This document shows, one piece after another, positions 1 to 6,151 of a DNA stretch of 13,606 nucleotides. Location: assembly GCA_030841245.1 (NCBI GenBank), contig JAVEDG010000100.1, positions 1 to 13,606 on the forward strand. Reading direction: 5' to 3'. The position numbers and the translations under genes were made by a program. Below the pieces are notes generated by a model, which worked only from the letters and a program-made list of their open reading frames with translations, ran no database searches and was not told where the DNA came from. The DNA comes from Actinomycetota bacterium. GTDB taxonomy: Bacteria; Actinomycetota; Actinomycetes; JACCUZ01. How positions within the stretch are numbered: position 1 is the stretch's first letter; each line of letters begins with the position of its first letter.

Positions 1-1
1 C

Positions 2-592
2 GCCGGCCGCCTCTGGGTGGACGGAGCGCTGATCGGCTACCGCGAGCAAGGCGGCAAGCTGCACGAGCTGCGCGAACGGGAGGTCGCCGCCCAGCGACGC
101 GACATCGGGATGGTGTTCCAGCGGTTCAACCTGTTCCCCCACATGACTGCACTGCAGAACGTCATCGAGGCACCGACCAAGGTCCGACAGGCGGACAAGG
201 GACGCTGTCGTGACGAGGGCATCGAGCTGCTGGGCAAGGTGGGACTCGCGGACAAGGCAAGCTCGTACCCCAGCCAGCTGTCCGGCGGTCAGCAGCAGCG
301 GGTGGCGATCGCCCGTGCCCTGGCGATGCGTCCCAAGCTGATGCTCTTCGACGAGCCGACGTCGGCACTCGACCCCGAGCTGGTGGGTGAGGTGCTCGAC
401 GCGATGCGCGAGCTGGCCGAGAGCGGCATGACGATGATCGTCGTCACCCACGAGATGGGGTTCGCCCGCGAGGTCGGTGACGCCCTGGTGTTCATGGACG
501 ACGGCGTCGTGGTCGAAGCCGGCGTGCCGCGGGAGATCATCGCCAATCCGCAGCACGAGCGCACGAAGTCGTTCCTCTCGAAGGTGCTCTGA
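2..592 (+). CDS. Polar amino-acid ABC transporter ATP-binding protein (5' truncated by window edge)
   Basis: ATPase subunit of an importer of the GlnQ/HisP/ArtP family, which powers uptake of polar amino acids at the inner face of the membrane. The reading frame is open from base 2, so the start and the Walker A loop lie outside the window; the ATG at 17 is internal. Seen in order: the Q-loop region MVFQRFNLFPHMT, which is typical of amino-acid importers, the ABC signature LSGGQQQR, Walker B LMLFDEP, the D-loop SALDPE and the switch histidine in VTHEMGFA. The C-terminus (NPQHERTKSFLSKVL) is also characteristic of this family. The permease and binding-protein genes would be expected upstream, outside the window. 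It ends 45 bases from the convergent sodX gene. The family is certain; the substrate (for example glutamine, glutamate or cystine) cannot be told. Confidence 0.93.
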   Translation, partial: AGRLWVDGALIGYREQGGKLHELREREVAAQRRDIGMVFQRFNLFPHMTALQNVIEAPTKVRQADKGRCRDEGIELLGKVGLADKASSYPSQLSGGQQQRVAIARALAMRPKLMLFDEPTSALDPELVGEVLDAMRELAESGMTMIVVTHEMGFAREVGDALVFMDDGVVVEAGVPREIIANPQHERTKSFLSKVL

Positions 593-637
593 CCAGGCCC
601 CCGCGCCCTCCGGTGATCGTGCACGTTCCGACCTGAC

Positions 638-973
638 CTAGTCGACGTTTCCTTCACGATCACGGGACCGGCGGCGTCGGCGGCGTGGTGGCCAGTAGCG
701 ACACCACACCACGGCCAGTACGTCGGCATCGGGCACCGCCCCCACCTGCCAGGAGTCGACCCCCTCCGCCGGGTTGTCCCGTTCGACCCACCAGCCGTCC
801 GGGTCGCGGAACGTGACCCGTTTCACCGACAGCGGTCCCCCGGGCAACCGCACGACGGCCAACCGGCCCGGCCGGGGCTCGGCGCCGTACCTGACCAGCA
901 GCTGGTCGCCGTCGTAGAGCGTCGGCTGCATCGATCTGCCCCGGACCACGACACGGCCCAGCCGAGCGTGCAC
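638..973 (-). CDS. sodX: Nickel-type superoxide dismutase maturation protease (S26 signal-peptidase-like)
   Basis: Small S26-family serine peptidase, believed to remove the short propeptide of Ni-SOD so that the His1-Cys2-Cys6 nickel hook becomes the N-terminus. The 111-aa product shows the nucleophile motif RSMQPTL (Ser14), the general-base lysine in LSVKRV (Lys51), and a DNPAEGVDS box around residue 66 that corresponds to the GDNPxxSxDS box of signal peptidases, with Arg in place of the usual Gly. No membrane anchor is seen, which fits a cytoplasmic SodX. The frame stays open further upstream to 1054, but the GTG at 973 is preferred because GGAGGGAGG lies six bases before it on the minus strand and the upstream extension is low-complexity. 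It is divergent from sodN, the usual partner arrangement. The C-terminus is an Arg-rich tail. Function is inferred from motifs plus the neighbour. Confidence 0.88.
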   Translation of the reverse strand: MHARLGRVVVRGRSMQPTLYDGDQLLVRYGAEPRPGRLAVVRLPGGPLSVKRVTFRDPDGWWVERDNPAEGVDSWQVGAVPDADVLAVVWCRYWPPRRRRRRSRDREGNVD

Positions 974-1116
974 CGGAAGCCTCCCTCCACGCGGATAGCG
1001 GCCCGAGGACGGGGTACGAGCCGGGAGTAGTGTCCCAACGAAGGACGAGCACACGTACGCCGACGGCCACGAGACCGCCGCCGCCGGCGAGGAATCCGAT
1101 GGAAGGACTGATGCAC
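974..1116. promoter_or_regulatory. sodX-sodN divergent intergenic control region
   Basis: A 143-base region separates the chosen starts of the divergent sodX and sodN genes and must hold both promoters. On the minus strand GGAGGGAGG is the sodX ribosome-binding site. On the plus strand GGAAGGA (1101-1107) is the likely sodN site. A GGGTAC hexamer lies at 1012-1017 (listed separately). No clear nickel-responsive (Nur-type TTGCAA-spaced) operator was recognised. Confidence 0.6.
993..1017 (+). promoter_or_regulatory. Candidate stress-sigma promoter of sodN
   Basis: GGAT at 993-996, a 15-base spacer and GGGTAC at 1012-1017 fit the loose GNNT-N14-16-GGGTAY pattern described for SigB-type sigma factors of actinobacteria. 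The start of transcription would fall near 1025, giving a leader of about 90 bases before sodN. Only the -10-like hexamer is a good match, so this is a weak call. Confidence 0.25.
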
Positions 1117-1518
1117 GTGCTGTCGCGACTGCTCACCCCCCGGACCGTCGTGCATGCCCACTGCGACCTGCCGTGCGGCGTATACGACCCGGCCCAGGCC
1201 AGGATCGAGGCCGAGTCCGTCAAGGCGATCTGCGAGAAGTACGCCGGCAACACCGACGAGGTGTTCCGTACCCGCGCGCTGATCATCAAGGAGCAGCGGG
1301 CCGAGCTGGTCAAGCACCACCTGTGGGTGCTCTGGACCGACTACTTCAAGCCGGACCACTTCGAGAAGTACCCCGAGCTGCACCAGCTTTTCAACGAGGC
1401 CACCAAGCTGGCCGGCGCGGCCGGCGGCAAGGGCAGCGTCGAGCCGGCCAAGGCGCAGGAGCTGCTCGAGAAGATCGCCGAGATCGACAAGATCTTCTGG
1501 GAGACCAAGCAGGGCTAG
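1117..1518 (+). CDS. sodN: Nickel superoxide dismutase
   Basis: Cytoplasmic Ni-SOD; converts superoxide to oxygen and hydrogen peroxide as a homohexamer of four-helix bundles. The diagnostic nickel hook HCDLPCGVYDP is intact: after processing, His1, Cys2 and Cys6 of the mature chain bind nickel and Tyr9 lines the active site. The body (ARIEAESVKAI, KEQRAELVKHH, DYFKPDHFEKYPELH) and the end EIDKIFWETKQG match the family closely. The frame is open back to 1030. Possible starts are ATG 1099 (AGGA five bases upstream), ATG 1111, and GTG 1117. GTG 1117 is preferred because it gives a 14-residue propeptide MLSRLLTPRTVVHA, the length and opening known from Streptomyces SodN, and has GGAAGGA nine bases upstream. 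The three choices differ by only six residues. It is divergent from sodX, its presumed processing peptidase, and followed by a hairpin. Confidence 0.95.
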   Translation: MLSRLLTPRTVVHAHCDLPCGVYDPAQARIEAESVKAICEKYAGNTDEVFRTRALIIKEQRAELVKHHLWVLWTDYFKPDHFEKYPELHQLFNEATKLAGAAGGKGSVEPAKAQELLEKIAEIDKIFWETKQG

Positions 1519-1519
1519 G

Positions 1520-1554
1520 GGGCATCGTTCGGTCCCTGACCGGCGGCGATGCCC
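1520..1554 (+). terminator. Hairpin downstream of sodN, probable terminator
   Basis: GGGCATCG (1520-1527) pairs perfectly with CGATGCCC (1547-1554), giving an 8-bp stem, with two further G-T pairs possible toward the loop. It begins two bases after the sodN stop codon. There is no T-run, which is common for actinobacterial terminators. It could also stabilise the 3' end of the sodN mRNA. Confidence 0.5.
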
Positions 1555-1640
1555 GCAGGTGACACGTCAGGCCGGACCCGGTCCGCGCGACGTCCAGCGT
1601 GCGTCGATGACGGACCGGGTGCGGTTCCCTGCCACGGCTG

Positions 1641-1672
1641 GTGCTACGTGGACGGCGTGCTACTTGGACGGC
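1641..1672. repeat. Tandem 16-bp duplication
   Basis: Two adjacent 16-base copies (1641-1656 and 1657-1672) differ at only one base, CTACGTGG against CTACTTGG. The second copy contains the stop codon and last residues of the minus-strand 70-aa gene, and the first lies immediately past its stop. This looks like a small slippage duplication that left the C-terminus unchanged. Confidence 0.7.
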
Positions 1673-1872
1673 TGCGGTACGTGGCACTTGGTCTTCGGAT
1701 TGGCACCGAGGTAGTTCAGCGGGCCGGCGACGATCGTCACCAGAACTGTGCTGGCGTGCGCACAGTTGGCTTTCCCACTGGAGAAGTAGTGCCGCTGGAC
1801 CGAAGCCAACAGTCCGATCACCAGCCAGATCACAACCAGCACGGCGATGATGCCGCCACCTCTTCCGCGCAC
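1660..1872 (-). CDS. Small membrane protein of unknown function (70 aa)
   Basis: No function is known to me; similar short proteins occur as uncharacterised actinobacterial proteins. After a short basic, Gly-rich start (MRGRGGG) there is a strong hydrophobic helix at about residues 8-24 (IIAVLVVIWLVIGLLAS). A short polar stretch with one Cys follows (HYFSSGKANCAH), then a weaker hydrophobic segment (STVLVTIVAGPLNYLG), and the chain ends with a second Cys and a polar tail (TKCHVPQPSK). The two cysteines could face the same side of the membrane and form a disulfide. The frame is open upstream to 2079, but that stretch has no protein-like character. The GTG at 1872 is chosen because GGAGGA precedes it closely and it opens directly before the helix. 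It is convergent with sodN. Confidence 0.6.
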   Translation of the reverse strand: MRGRGGGIIAVLVVIWLVIGLLASVQRHYFSSGKANCAHASTVLVTIVAGPLNYLGANPKTKCHVPQPSK

Positions 1873-2172
1873 GAGTCCTCCAGCAGTCGGGCGCCACTCG
1901 GCGCGACCCCCCACGTGAGCGTTTCCCCCACGGCTCGAGGCGCAACCGTCCCGAAACCCGCGACTTCTGTGGGCGGAGCCGGGCCACGGAACTACTCGGG
2001 CTCGGGCAGGCTGATCGCTCGCGGCCCACCCCCTTGCCGGTATCAGCGGGGCCGTGCACGCATCTGCAGGCCGGGTCACGTCACGTCCTCACCGGAGGAA
2101 CTGGGACCAAGGACCCGCCCATCTCGCGAACCCACCACCCGGCGGGACGCCTCTTGCCAATCGACCTGGTGG
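1873..2172. other. Gene-free stretch between the hemerythrin-like and 70-aa genes
   Basis: About 300 bases without a convincing gene. The frames open across it give low-complexity translations and are not supported by start context. It contains a weak promoter candidate for the 70-aa gene (1923-1947) and a CGGCCC/GGGCCG inverted repeat at 2022-2027 and 2049-2054, which could form a weak hairpin downstream of the hemerythrin-like gene on the minus strand. Nothing resembling a tRNA or a known riboswitch was recognised. Confidence 0.5.
1923..1947 (-). promoter_or_regulatory. Weak stress-sigma promoter candidate for the 70-aa membrane protein
   Basis: On the minus strand GGTTGC (1947-1942), a 13-base spacer and GGGGAA (1928-1923) resemble the GGTTT / GGGTA pattern of SigB/SigF-type promoters, with mismatches in both boxes. 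It lies about 50 bases before the chosen GTG. Listed mainly because better matches to the same pattern occur elsewhere in the window. Confidence 0.2.
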
Positions 2173-2673
2173 TCAGCCCACGAGGGCGTCGAGCGCCTTC
2201 TTCAGCGCAGACGGGGTCGTCGGCTGGGTGGGGGCCTCCGCCCGCTTGGCGATCATCGCCCTGCCGAGCTCACGCAACTGGGTCCGGGTGAGTCCGCTGC
2301 GCACCTTGGGGAACCACTCGTCCTCCTCCTCGGCCATGTGGTGCTCGACGTTCTCGATCAGCACCGTGGTCTTGGCTTCGAAGTGCTCGTCCTGCGATTG
2401 CATCGACCACAGCTCCATGCAGAGCACGTCCGCGACGTGGTGCTCCTCGTAGGACTCCAGGATGTCGTCGTCGAGCTCCGGCAGCAGGTGACGCACTTGC
2501 GGGTACATCACGTCGTTCTCCAGATAGGTGTGCACGGTCAGGAGCTCGATGATGCGCTCCACGAGGTGGCCTTTCGTCGCACGGGCGTCCTCCCCCGCGG
2601 CGCGGAACTCGCGGAACAACTTCCTGATCTGCTTGTGGTCGTCCTTCAGGATGACGATGGCGTCCTCGGACAT
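2173..2673 (-). CDS. Hemerythrin-like HHE domain protein
   Basis: A 166-aa soluble, all-helical protein of the hemerythrin HHE cation-binding family, which binds a non-heme di-iron centre and is linked to sensing or handling of oxygen, peroxide or nitric oxide. Candidate metal ligands appear in the expected order: His13 (KDDHKQIRKLF), His48 with Glu52 (VHTYLENDVMYP), His78 or His79 (YEEHHVAD), and His111 or His112 with Glu116 (VEHHMAEEEDEWFP). The C-terminal tail is Ala/Thr/Pro-rich and probably flexible. The ATG start is well supported by GAGGAG six bases upstream on the minus strand. It follows the 72-aa gene on the same strand after 116 bases and may share its transcript. The precise role is unknown; proximity to Ni-SOD suggests oxidative stress, but that is inference. 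Confidence 0.9.
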   Translation of the reverse strand: MSEDAIVILKDDHKQIRKLFREFRAAGEDARATKGHLVERIIELLTVHTYLENDVMYPQVRHLLPELDDDILESYEEHHVADVLCMELWSMQSQDEHFEAKTTVLIENVEHHMAEEEDEWFPKVRSGLTRTQLRELGRAMIAKRAEAPTQPTTPSALKKALDALVG

Positions 2674-2789
2674 CTATGGCTCCTCTGCTCTGAAGCGGTT
2701 GTGGGATACGTCTTCCGCGCGACTCAGCCGGCCCCGGGGAGACGCACCATCACGCGACCTTGCATCACCCGCACAGCGAAGACCTCAGG

Positions 2790-3008
2790 TCAGCGCTTGG
2801 CGGCCGCGGCCTTGCCGCCCTTGCGACCGGCCTTCTTCTTCTGTGCGGTGGTCCCTCCCTGACTGCTGTCTCCGCCCGAGCCGGACTTCTGGCCGCCGTG
2901 CTTGGACGCGTCGGGCGCGTTGGAGATACGGGCGGCTCGTTGCTTGGACATCCCCTTGTCCCGCAACGCTTCGTACTGCTTCTCGTTCTTGATGCTGGAG
3001 GACGGCAT
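2790..3008 (-). CDS. Small Lys/Gly-rich DUF7218-type protein (72 aa)
   Basis: A 72-aa very basic protein. Its N-terminal half carries the SSSIKNEKQYEALRDKG and SKQRAARISNAP pattern seen in a widespread family of small actinobacterial proteins (DUF7218, often attached to Rho-termination-factor N domains in longer members). The C-terminal half is a low-complexity Gly/Ser stretch followed by a Lys/Arg/Ala tail (KKKAGRKGGKAAAAKR) reminiscent of histone-like nucleic-acid-binding tails. Binding to DNA or RNA is an inference from charge only. The frame is open upstream to 3341, but the ATG at 3008 has AAGGGAG seven bases before it on the minus strand and begins the conserved part, so the longer version is rejected. 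It is divergent from the FAD/Fe-S dehydrogenase gene. Confidence 0.8.
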   Translation of the reverse strand: MPSSSIKNEKQYEALRDKGMSKQRAARISNAPDASKHGGQKSGSGGDSSQGGTTAQKKKAGRKGGKAAAAKR

Positions 3009-3051
3009 CACGGAACTCCCTTCGCTCGTGCGACTCACGCTGCTGTCGGCC

Positions 3052-3076
3052 TCACCCGAGCGAGGGGCCCGAAACC
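3052..3076 (-). promoter_or_regulatory. Candidate stress-sigma promoter of the 72-aa gene
   Basis: On the minus strand GGTTTC (3076-3071), a 13-base spacer and GGGTGA (3057-3052) match the GGTTT-spacer-GGGTA type of promoter used by SigB/SigF-like stress sigma factors. Transcription would begin near 3045, leaving a leader of about 40 bases that contains the AAGGGAG ribosome-binding site. The only mismatch in the core boxes is G for A in GGGTGA. Confidence 0.4.
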
Positions 3077-3081
3077 TGGGA

Positions 3082-3106
3082 GGCCTATCCCGTTTGGAGG
3101 GGTCCG
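3082..3106 (+). promoter_or_regulatory. Weak promoter candidate for the dehydrogenase operon
   Basis: GTTT (3082-3085), a 15-base spacer and GGGGAG (3101-3106) form a degenerate copy of the same GTTT / GGGTA pattern, facing the opposite way from the 72-aa gene promoter candidate. It would start transcripts near 3113, about 33 bases before the GTG at 3146. The -10 box has two mismatches, so support is slight. Confidence 0.22.
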
Positions 3107-3145
3107 CCTCGGGGAGCGAGTAGAGGTGAGGGAGAGTTCGCTCCA

Positions 3146-6100
3146 GTGTCCGCCGTGACGCGGAGCGGCACGCACGCAACCGAGCTCGAGCTAGCACTGC
3201 GTGCCGCCCTCGTAGGCGAGGTCCGCTTCGACCCGGGCTCCCGCAGCGCCTATGCGAGCGACTCCTCCAACTACCGCCAGGTCCCGATCGGCGTCGTCGT
3301 TCCGCGCAGCGTGGACGACGTGGTCGCCGCCGTCGGGACATGCCGGGAGCACGATGTCCCGATCACCTCCCGAGGAGGCGGCACCAGCCTCGCCGGGCAG
3401 ACCACGAACGCCGCAGTCATCATCGACTGGACGAAACACTGCAACCGCATCGTCTCTGTCGAACCTGAGCAACGCCGGTGTGTCGTCGAACCAGGCATCG
3501 GCCTGGACGAGCTCAACCGCCAGCTCGCGCCGTACGGCCTGATGTTCGGCCCCAAGCCGTCCACTCACCGAAGCTGCACCGTCGGCGGGATGGTCGGCAA
3601 CAACTCGTGCGGCGCCAGCGCGCAGGCCTACGGCAAGACCGTCGACAACGTGCACCGGCTCGAGGTGCTGACTTACGACGGAACCCGGATGTGGGTAGGC
3701 CCCACGACCGACGCCGAGTACGCCGAGGTCGCGGCCGGTCGCGACCGTCGCGCCGAGATCTACCGAGAGCTGCGCCGGATCCGCGACGACAACCTCGGCC
3801 TCCTCCGCACGCGCTTCCCTCACATCCCGCGCCGGGTCTCCGGCTACAACCTCGACGCGCTGCTGCCCGAGGCGGGCTTCGACGTCGCGCGCGCACTTGT
3901 CGGCTCCGAGGGGACGCTCGTCACTGTCCTGCACGCCGAGCTCGACCTGGTGCCGGTGCCGAACGCGAAGGCGATGGTGGTGCTGGGCTACCCGGACATC
4001 GCGACCGCCGGAGACGCCGTGCCCGACGTGCTGCGGCACGACCCGTGGCAGCTCGAGGGCCTCGACCACGTACTGATCGACCTCGAGGAAGCGGCGCACC
4101 TGGCCGGGACCGCGATCGCCGACCTGCCACCGGGTGGCGGATGGCTGATGGTGCAGTTCGCCGGTGACGACCAGGGCGACGCCGACGCCAAGGGGAAGGC
4201 GCTGCTCGAGGACGTGGAGGGGCACGAGCACGCCCCCCACGTGAAGTTCCTCGACGACCCGGCCAAGGAGGACGAGCTGGTCGAGGTGCGCGAGGCCGGC
4301 CTCGGCGCGACAGCGCACCCGAAGGGCAAGCACGAGAACTGGGAGGGCTGGGAGGACGCGGCAGTGCCGCCCGAGCGGCTCGGCGACTACCTGCGCGACT
4401 TCCAGGCTCTGCTGGAGAAGTTCGGCTACGACCTTTCGGAGACCGCGCTCTACGGCCACTTCGGGCAGGGCTGCGTGCACACCAGGATCCCCTTCGAGCT
4501 GCGTACCGCGGCCGGCATCGCGACGTTCCGCTCGTTCGTCGAGACGGCGGCCGATCTGGTCGTGTCGTACGGCGGGTCGCTCTCCGGCGAGCACGGCGAC
4601 GGCCAGTCCCGGGGAGAGCTGCTGACCCGGATGTTCGGCGAGCGCGTCGTCGCCCTGTTCCGAGCGACGAAGGCGATCTTCGATCCCACCAACCGGATGA
4701 ACCCCGGCAAGATCGTCGACCCCAACCCCCTGGACTCGCACCTGCGGCTCGGCACCGGCTTCTCCCACGCCGAGCCGGCCACGTTCTTCGCCTACTCCGA
4801 GGACGACCACCGTTTCTCCACAGCCACCATGCGCTGCGTCGGCATCGGAAACTGCCGGTCGACCAGCAGCCAGGACGGCGGCAACACGGTCATGTGCCCG
4901 TCGTACATGGTGACCAGGGAGGAGGAGCACTCCACGCGAGGGCGGGCGCGGCTGCTCTTCGAGATGATCCGGGGAGACGTCATCACCGACGGCTGGCGGT
5001 CGACGGAGGTCCGGGACGCGCTGGACCTGTGCCTGTCCTGCAAGGGCTGCAAGTCCGACTGCCCCGTCAACGTCGACATGGCGACGTACAAGGCCGAGTT
5101 CCTCGCACACCACTACCGCGGCCGGTTGCGCCCACGATCGCACTACTCGATGGGCTGGCTGCCCTTGTGGGCCAGGCTTGCCGGGCGGGCACCGGGACTC
5201 GTCAACCGGGTCACGGCGTCACCCGGCCTGTCCGCGTTGCTCAAGCGAGCCGGCGGCATCGCCCCTGAGCGCGAGATCCCGCAGTTCGCGGCCGAGCCCT
5301 TCACCCGCTGGTGGCGACGGCGGGCGGCCGCTCGCTCGGTGGCTCCTCGCGGCCCGGTGCTCCTGTGGCCGGACACGTTCAACAACTCGTTCCACCCCGG
5401 CGTCGCGCGGGCGGCGGTGGCGGTCCTGGAGGCCGCGGGGTTCGAGGTGCACGTCCCCGCCGAGCCCGTGTGCTGCGGACTGACCTGGGTGTCGACCGGG
5501 CAGCTCGTCACGGCTCGCCGCGTGGTGCGCCGGAGTCTTCGCATCCTCCGGGGCGACATCCGCTCCGGTGTGCCCGTGGTCGGCCTCGAGCCCTCGTGCA
5601 CTGCGGTGTTCCGCAGTGACGGGCCCGACCTGCTCGACGGCGACGAGGACATGCGCCGGCTGGCCCAGCAGACCTACACCCTCGCGGGGTTGCTCGCCGA
5701 ACGAGCCCCCGACTGGGTGCCTCCGGCTCTCAATGCGCATGCCCTGGTCCAGACCCACTGCCACCAGCACGCCGTTCTGGGGAGCGACGCCGACAAGGAC
5801 CTGTTGAGCCGGTCGGGAGTCGACGCCGAGCAGCTGGCGTCGGGCTGCTGCGGCCTGGCCGGCAACTTCGGCTTCGAGAGGGGCCACTACGACGTGTCCC
5901 GAGCTGCGGGGGAACGCGTCCTGCTGCCGCGGGTCCGTGCCGCCGACGAGCGGGCCGTGGTGCTCGCGGACGGCTTCAGCTGCCGCACCCAGATCGAGCA
6001 GGGCGACACGGGGCGAACCGCCGTACACCTCGCCGAGCTGCTCGCCGCCGGGCTGGCCGGGAGCCAGCTCGGCGACCTCCCCGAACGGGTGGTCACCGAC

Positions 6101-6151
6101 CGCCGAGCCCAGTCCGCGAAGACCACCGATCGCACGAGGAGCACGCCATGA
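3146..6151 (+). CDS. FAD-binding and Fe-S 2-hydroxyacid dehydrogenase (YdiJ / D-lactate dehydrogenase type)
   Basis: A 1001-aa fusion of a GlcD-like flavoprotein with a GlpC-like iron-sulfur part; such enzymes oxidise D-2-hydroxyacids (D-lactate, D-2-hydroxyglutarate) and pass electrons on, probably to quinone at the membrane. The FAD domain (about residues 45-190) shows RGGGTSLAGQ (76-85) and CTVGGMVGNNSCG (144-156); the FAD-oxidase C-terminal domain follows, with GEHGDGQSRG and ending near NRMNPGKIVDPNP. A first cysteine set is C564, C570 and C584 (GNCRS to MCPSYMVT, then STRGRARL). A classical CxxCxxCxxxCP motif spans C629, C632, C635 and C639. Two CCG motifs of the cysteine-rich heterodisulfide-reductase-like domain are at C776-C777 and C901-C902. 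Length matches YdiJ (about 1018 aa). The GTG start has GGAG eleven bases upstream; a GTG three codons later is possible. Its stop overlaps the next start by four bases (ATGA). The substrate is not determined. Confidence 0.9.
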   Translation: MSAVTRSGTHATELELALRAALVGEVRFDPGSRSAYASDSSNYRQVPIGVVVPRSVDDVVAAVGTCREHDVPITSRGGGTSLAGQTTNAAVIIDWTKHCNRIVSVEPEQRRCVVEPGIGLDELNRQLAPYGLMFGPKPSTHRSCTVGGMVGNNSCGASAQAYGKTVDNVHRLEVLTYDGTRMWVGPTTDAEYAEVAAGRDRRAEIYRELRRIRDDNLGLLRTRFPHIPRRVSGYNLDALLPEAGFDVARALVGSEGTLVTVLHAELDLVPVPNAKAMVVLGYPDIATAGDAVPDVLRHDPWQLEGLDHVLIDLEEAAHLAGTAIADLPPGGGWLMVQFAGDDQGDADAKGKALLEDVEGHEHAPHVKFLDDPAKEDELVEVREAGLGATAHPKGKHENWEGWEDAAVPPERLGDYLRDFQALLEKFGYDLSETALYGHFGQGCVHTRIPFELRTAAGIATFRSFVETAADLVVSYGGSLSGEHGDGQSRGELLTRMFGERVVALFRATKAIFDPTNRMNPGKIVDPNPLDSHLRLGTGFSHAEPATFFAYSEDDHRFSTATMRCVGIGNCRSTSSQDGGNTVMCPSYMVTREEEHSTRGRARLLFEMIRGDVITDGWRSTEVRDALDLCLSCKGCKSDCPVNVDMATYKAEFLAHHYRGRLRPRSHYSMGWLPLWARLAGRAPGLVNRVTASPGLSALLKRAGGIAPEREIPQFAAEPFTRWWRRRAAARSVAPRGPVLLWPDTFNNSFHPGVARAAVAVLEAAGFEVHVPAEPVCCGLTWVSTGQLVTARRVVRRSLRILRGDIRSGVPVVGLEPSCTAVFRSDGPDLLDGDEDMRRLAQQTYTLAGLLAERAPDWVPPALNAHALVQTHCHQHAVLGSDADKDLLSRSGVDAEQLASGCCGLAGNFGFERGHYDVSRAAGERVLLPRVRAADERAVVLADGFSCRTQIEQGDTGRTAVHLAELLAAGLAGSQLGDLPERVVTDRRAQSAKTTDRTRSTP

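Noticed and set aside
1023..1036. GGGA-N6-TCCC inverted repeat between sodX and sodN as an operator
   Set aside because: Arms are only four bases and do not extend; expected by chance in GC-rich DNA, and it resembles no Nur or Fur box known to me.
1873..2079. N-terminal extension of the 70-aa membrane protein
   Set aside because: The added residues are low-complexity and unlike protein; a GTG with a GGAGGA just upstream lies at 1872 directly before the membrane helix.
2754..2775. GGGTGA box on the minus strand as a stress promoter for the hemerythrin-like gene
   Set aside because: No GTTT or GNNT element lies at the required distance upstream, so the box alone is not enough.
2781..2791. GACCTCAGGTC palindrome as an operator for the hemerythrin-like gene
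   Set aside because: It overlaps the end of the 72-aa coding sequence, has five-base arms and no second copy nearby; no regulator can be assigned.
1549..2862. Plus-strand open frame of 437 codons
   Set aside because: Runs antisense to the hemerythrin-like gene and the 70-aa gene; the translation has no family resemblance and is Arg/His/Ser-rich, typical of a GC-rich shadow frame.
3009..3341. N-terminal extension of the 72-aa basic protein
   Set aside because: It would overlap the divergent dehydrogenase start and its promoter region; the ATG at 3008 has a good ribosome-binding site and begins the conserved part.
3191..5143. Minus-strand open frame of 650 codons
   Set aside because: Lies fully antisense to the FAD/Fe-S dehydrogenase, whose motifs are unmistakable; the minus translation is a Val/Glu/Arg-rich shadow.
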